Of a DNA stretch of 64,000 nt, positions 62,309-64,000 are shown piece after piece. Each line of letters starts with the position of its first letter. Position 1 is the stretch's first letter. A program made the translations under genes and the position numbers. Below the pieces are notes generated by a model. The model saw only the letters and a program-made list of their open reading frames with translations, was not told where the DNA came from and ran no database searches. Source of the DNA: Chryseobacterium vrystaatense (lineage in GTDB: Bacteria > Bacteroidota > Bacteroidia > Flavobacteriales > Weeksellaceae); assembly GCF_000737765.1 (NCBI RefSeq), contig NZ_JPRI01000004.1, positions 186,001 to 250,000 of the forward strand, read 5' to 3'.

Positions 62309-62815
62309 ATGAAATCTGTACTATTAAGCCTGCCTGCCCTTTGCATGGGATTTCTGGCATTTTCTCAAAATACGGTTAGTAACAATAAACAAACGAGTAT
62401 GAATACCATTACCTACAAAAATCCAAAAGCTCTGTTTGATCCTACACCCTATGCTTTTTCTCACGCTGCAACACCTGCTGAATCTGAGGGCAAGTATGTA
62501 TTTATCTCCGGGCAAAGTGGAGGAGAAGGACTCAATCATGATCTCTCTAAGGATTTCAGAACCCAGGTTAGAGTCTCATTGCAGAACTTAGAAACTGTAC
62601 TTGCAGAATATGGATTAGAAGTCAAAGATGTACTGAAGATTACCATTCTTATTGTAGATCATAACCAGGAAAAACTTAAAATATGGTCAGAAGAAATTCA
62701 TAAAGTATGGAAAGGCCATCAGTTTCCGGCAAGTACTTTAATCCCGGTCCCAAAACTGGCACTGGATGATATGCTGATAGAAGTAGATGCTGTCGCTTTT
62801 ATGAAAAAAAATTAA
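62309..62815 (+). CDS. Exported RidA-family (YjgF/YER057c/UK114) protein lacking the catalytic arginine
   Basis: The 168-residue protein has a signal peptide (1-20, ending AFSQ), then a RidA-fold domain (YVFISGQSGGEGLNHDL, TQVRVSLQNLETVLAEYGL, LIEVDAVAFMKKN). RidA trims reactive enamines using a conserved arginine in the segment P-A-R-S; here that position reads FPASTLIPVP, with Ser142 in place of the Arg. So it belongs to a non-RidA subgroup with a different, unknown role in the periplasm. A -7 element lies 24 bases upstream. Confidence 0.8.
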   Translation: MKSVLLSLPALCMGFLAFSQNTVSNNKQTSMNTITYKNPKALFDPTPYAFSHAATPAESEGKYVFISGQSGGEGLNHDLSKDFRTQVRVSLQNLETVLAEYGLEVKDVLKITILIVDHNQEKLKIWSEEIHKVWKGHQFPASTLIPVPKLALDDMLIEVDAVAFMKKN

Positions 62816-63005
62816 GCAGGATAAAATTTAATAAAAAATCAGATAAAAATACAGGATTGATAGTGTATATATCAAATAATTATGTAAATTAAAGCTATTC
62901 CAGAAAATTGTGAGCACTCATGTTTCAGCTATGATTTTTGAGTATGATTTTTGTATTGGGAACAAGTGGCTTTTGAACGATTGAAGAATATATACACACT
63001 ATCCA

Positions 63006-63596
63006 ATGATTTTTAATGATATCAAATTAAATATTGATGTTAAAGACAGTACCTTTAATGAACTGTATCCCGTCCATATAAAAGAACTGGCAGGCCAGCA
63101 CTGGACCCCAGTTGCCATAGCAAAAATGGCCGCTGAGTATCTTGCCGAAAAGCCCAACAGTAAAATACTGGATATTGGTGCCGGGGTCGGAAAGTTTTGT
63201 CTGGTGGGAGCCGCTTATACAAAAGGAATGTTTTTTGGCGTCGAGCAAAGAGCATCTCTCACCAAAATATCAAAAAAAATAGCCGAGAAACATAAAATTA
63301 CCAATGTGGAATTTATTCATTCCAACATCAATGAAATCTCTTTTTCCGACTATGATGCCTTCTATTTTTTTAATTCTTTTTACGAAAATATAGATACTTT
63401 ATCTTTAATAGACAATACCATACTTCCGGATAAAGACTTATATTTTGCATATTCGGATTATGTAAAAGAACAGCTCGACAAAACTCCTGCAGGGACACGT
63501 CTGGTGACCTATTGGAGCAAGTGGGACGAAGTGCCGGGCAGTTTTAATTTAATCGCAACGGACTGTAATGGATTATTAAACTTTTGGGAAAAATAG
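63006..63596 (+). CDS. Class I SAM-dependent methyltransferase
   Basis: The 196-residue protein has the SAM-binding motif I KILDIGAGVGKFCLVGA (residues about 55-71), an acidic end of strand 2 (FFGVEQRASL) and motif IV-type FYFFNSFYENID. The substrate is not apparent. It has its own spacing before the next gene and no visible operon partner. Confidence 0.75.
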   Translation: MIFNDIKLNIDVKDSTFNELYPVHIKELAGQHWTPVAIAKMAAEYLAEKPNSKILDIGAGVGKFCLVGAAYTKGMFFGVEQRASLTKISKKIAEKHKITNVEFIHSNINEISFSDYDAFYFFNSFYENIDTLSLIDNTILPDKDLYFAYSDYVKEQLDKTPAGTRLVTYWSKWDEVPGSFNLIATDCNGLLNFWEK

Positions 63597-63735
63597 AGTT
63601 AAGCTCTATAAAAGCATGAGACTTTTCAATAAAAACTCCCTGAATTTTTCAGAGAAACGAATAATAGCCAAGACCTGATTCTGCATTCCTGAAAGGATCT
63701 TCAAATTTAAAATTCGGTATTTCGGAAAATATCGA

Positions 63736-63743
63736 TATATTTG
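63736..63743 (+). promoter_or_regulatory. Promoter -7 element of the terminal ArsR-family gene
   Basis: TATATTTG matches the consensus and overlaps a 10-bp palindrome ATATCGATAT at 63729-63738, a likely operator. The start codon is 4 bases further on. Confidence 0.5.
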
Positions 63744-63747
63744 TACC

Positions 63748-64000
63748 ATGGAATTAATTATGGTATTTAAAGCACTTAGTAACGAAACCAGAATCAACAT
63801 ACTGATCTGGCTCAAAGAGCCTCATCTGCACTTTCCAGAAGAAGAGTTGAAGGACTACGATGCTCATCTTGGTGTTTGCGTAAGCGATATTACCAAAAAA
63901 GCAGGCTTATCTCCTTCTACAACATCGGACTACCTGAGTTTGCTGCAAAAATGCGGACTTATCGAGGCTACCCGTTCAGGGCAGTGGACGTATTACAAGC
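63748..64000 (+). CDS. ArsR/SmtB family regulator, 5' part only
   Basis: The gene begins at ATG 63748 and runs off the window end, leaving 84 codons. The product begins MELIMVFKALSNETRINILI, an ArsR winged-helix start, and continues to SDITKKAGLSPSTTSDYLSLLQKCGLIEA. The family senses metals or other ligands. The 4-base gap to the -7 element predicts a nearly leaderless transcript. The extra loop HLHFPEEELKDYDAHLGVCVS suggests a non-metal subgroup. Confidence 0.82.
   Translation, partial: MELIMVFKALSNETRINILIWLKEPHLHFPEEELKDYDAHLGVCVSDITKKAGLSPSTTSDYLSLLQKCGLIEATRSGQWTYYK

Overview
The window is chromosomal DNA from a low-G+C member of the Bacteroidota, most probably the Flavobacteriales family Weeksellaceae (Chryseobacterium-like). 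The reasons are AT-rich spacers, start sites without clear Shine-Dalgarno sequences, many copies of the Bacteroidota -7 promoter element TAnnTTTG placed a few bases before genes, and gene families typical of that group (Acr3/DUF6428 arsenic operon, HMA-AraC regulator, DoxX, AsmA, lysine-rich small proteins). I see no rRNA, tRNA, CRISPR array, phage or complete insertion sequence. Most of the window is chromosomal metabolic, repair and resistance genes, with short scars of lost genes between them.

Layout. 1-0.3 kb: tail of an RND efflux adaptor. 0.3-7.4 kb: a spacer with a long inverted repeat, an NMO-like TIM-barrel protein, two aldo/keto reductases, a ClC transporter with CBS domains and a lipoprotein. 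7.4-11.1 kb: SDR plus FAD dehydrogenase (minus strand), then a rhodanese/TlpA pair. 11.2-17.8 kb: a MocR regulator behind a 30-bp palindrome, two GNAT acetyltransferases, small membrane proteins, a polysaccharide deacetylase diverging from an AraC regulator, and a NUDIX hydrolase. 17.8-21 kb: a probable zinc-limitation locus (MerC-like protein, COG0523 GTPase, then a Tat-exported alkaline phosphatase) behind two tandem palindromes that overlay the promoter. 21-25.4 kb: 3-methyladenine glycosylase, Asp/Glu racemase, hypothetical genes and a YciF-like protein.

25.5-39.5 kb is the DNA-damage part: exonuclease III, then an XRE/S24 (LexA-like) regulator followed by alkB. About 7 kb away, a decayed second copy of that regulator sits divergently in front of a DinB Y-family polymerase and a DnaE-type polymerase. 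Both regulator copies carry the same operator, TTGATA-N7-TATCAA, at the same position relative to the start codon, which suggests that one repressor now serves two separated loci. Between them lie a VOC protein and an MFS/DeoR pair divided by a perfect 42-bp palindrome, an unknown TPR-like protein, a frameshifted remnant, and an SDR/NAD(P)-binding/AraC operon with AraC-style direct repeats.

39.5-49.8 kb: AsmA-like protein, methionine aminopeptidase, DoxX/CMD/MocR cluster, GT14-type glycosyltransferase, and an M24 peptidase and an AraC gene that have both lost their 5' halves at a single deletion scar. 49.9-52.5 kb: arsenic operon arsR-DUF6428-arsC-acr3 with two matching operator boxes. 52.8-54.7 kb: a small glycine/valine-rich bacteriocin-like peptide with a CX3C...CX3C tail, an HMA-AraC regulator that has lost one metal-site cysteine, and small proteins. 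54.9-61.2 kb: PAP2 phosphatase and a TolC/HlyD/MFS/TetR efflux operon with a divergent AraC gene. 61.3-64 kb: aminoglycoside-phosphotransferase-like kinase, secreted RidA-like protein, methyltransferase, and the start of an ArsR-family regulator cut by the window end.
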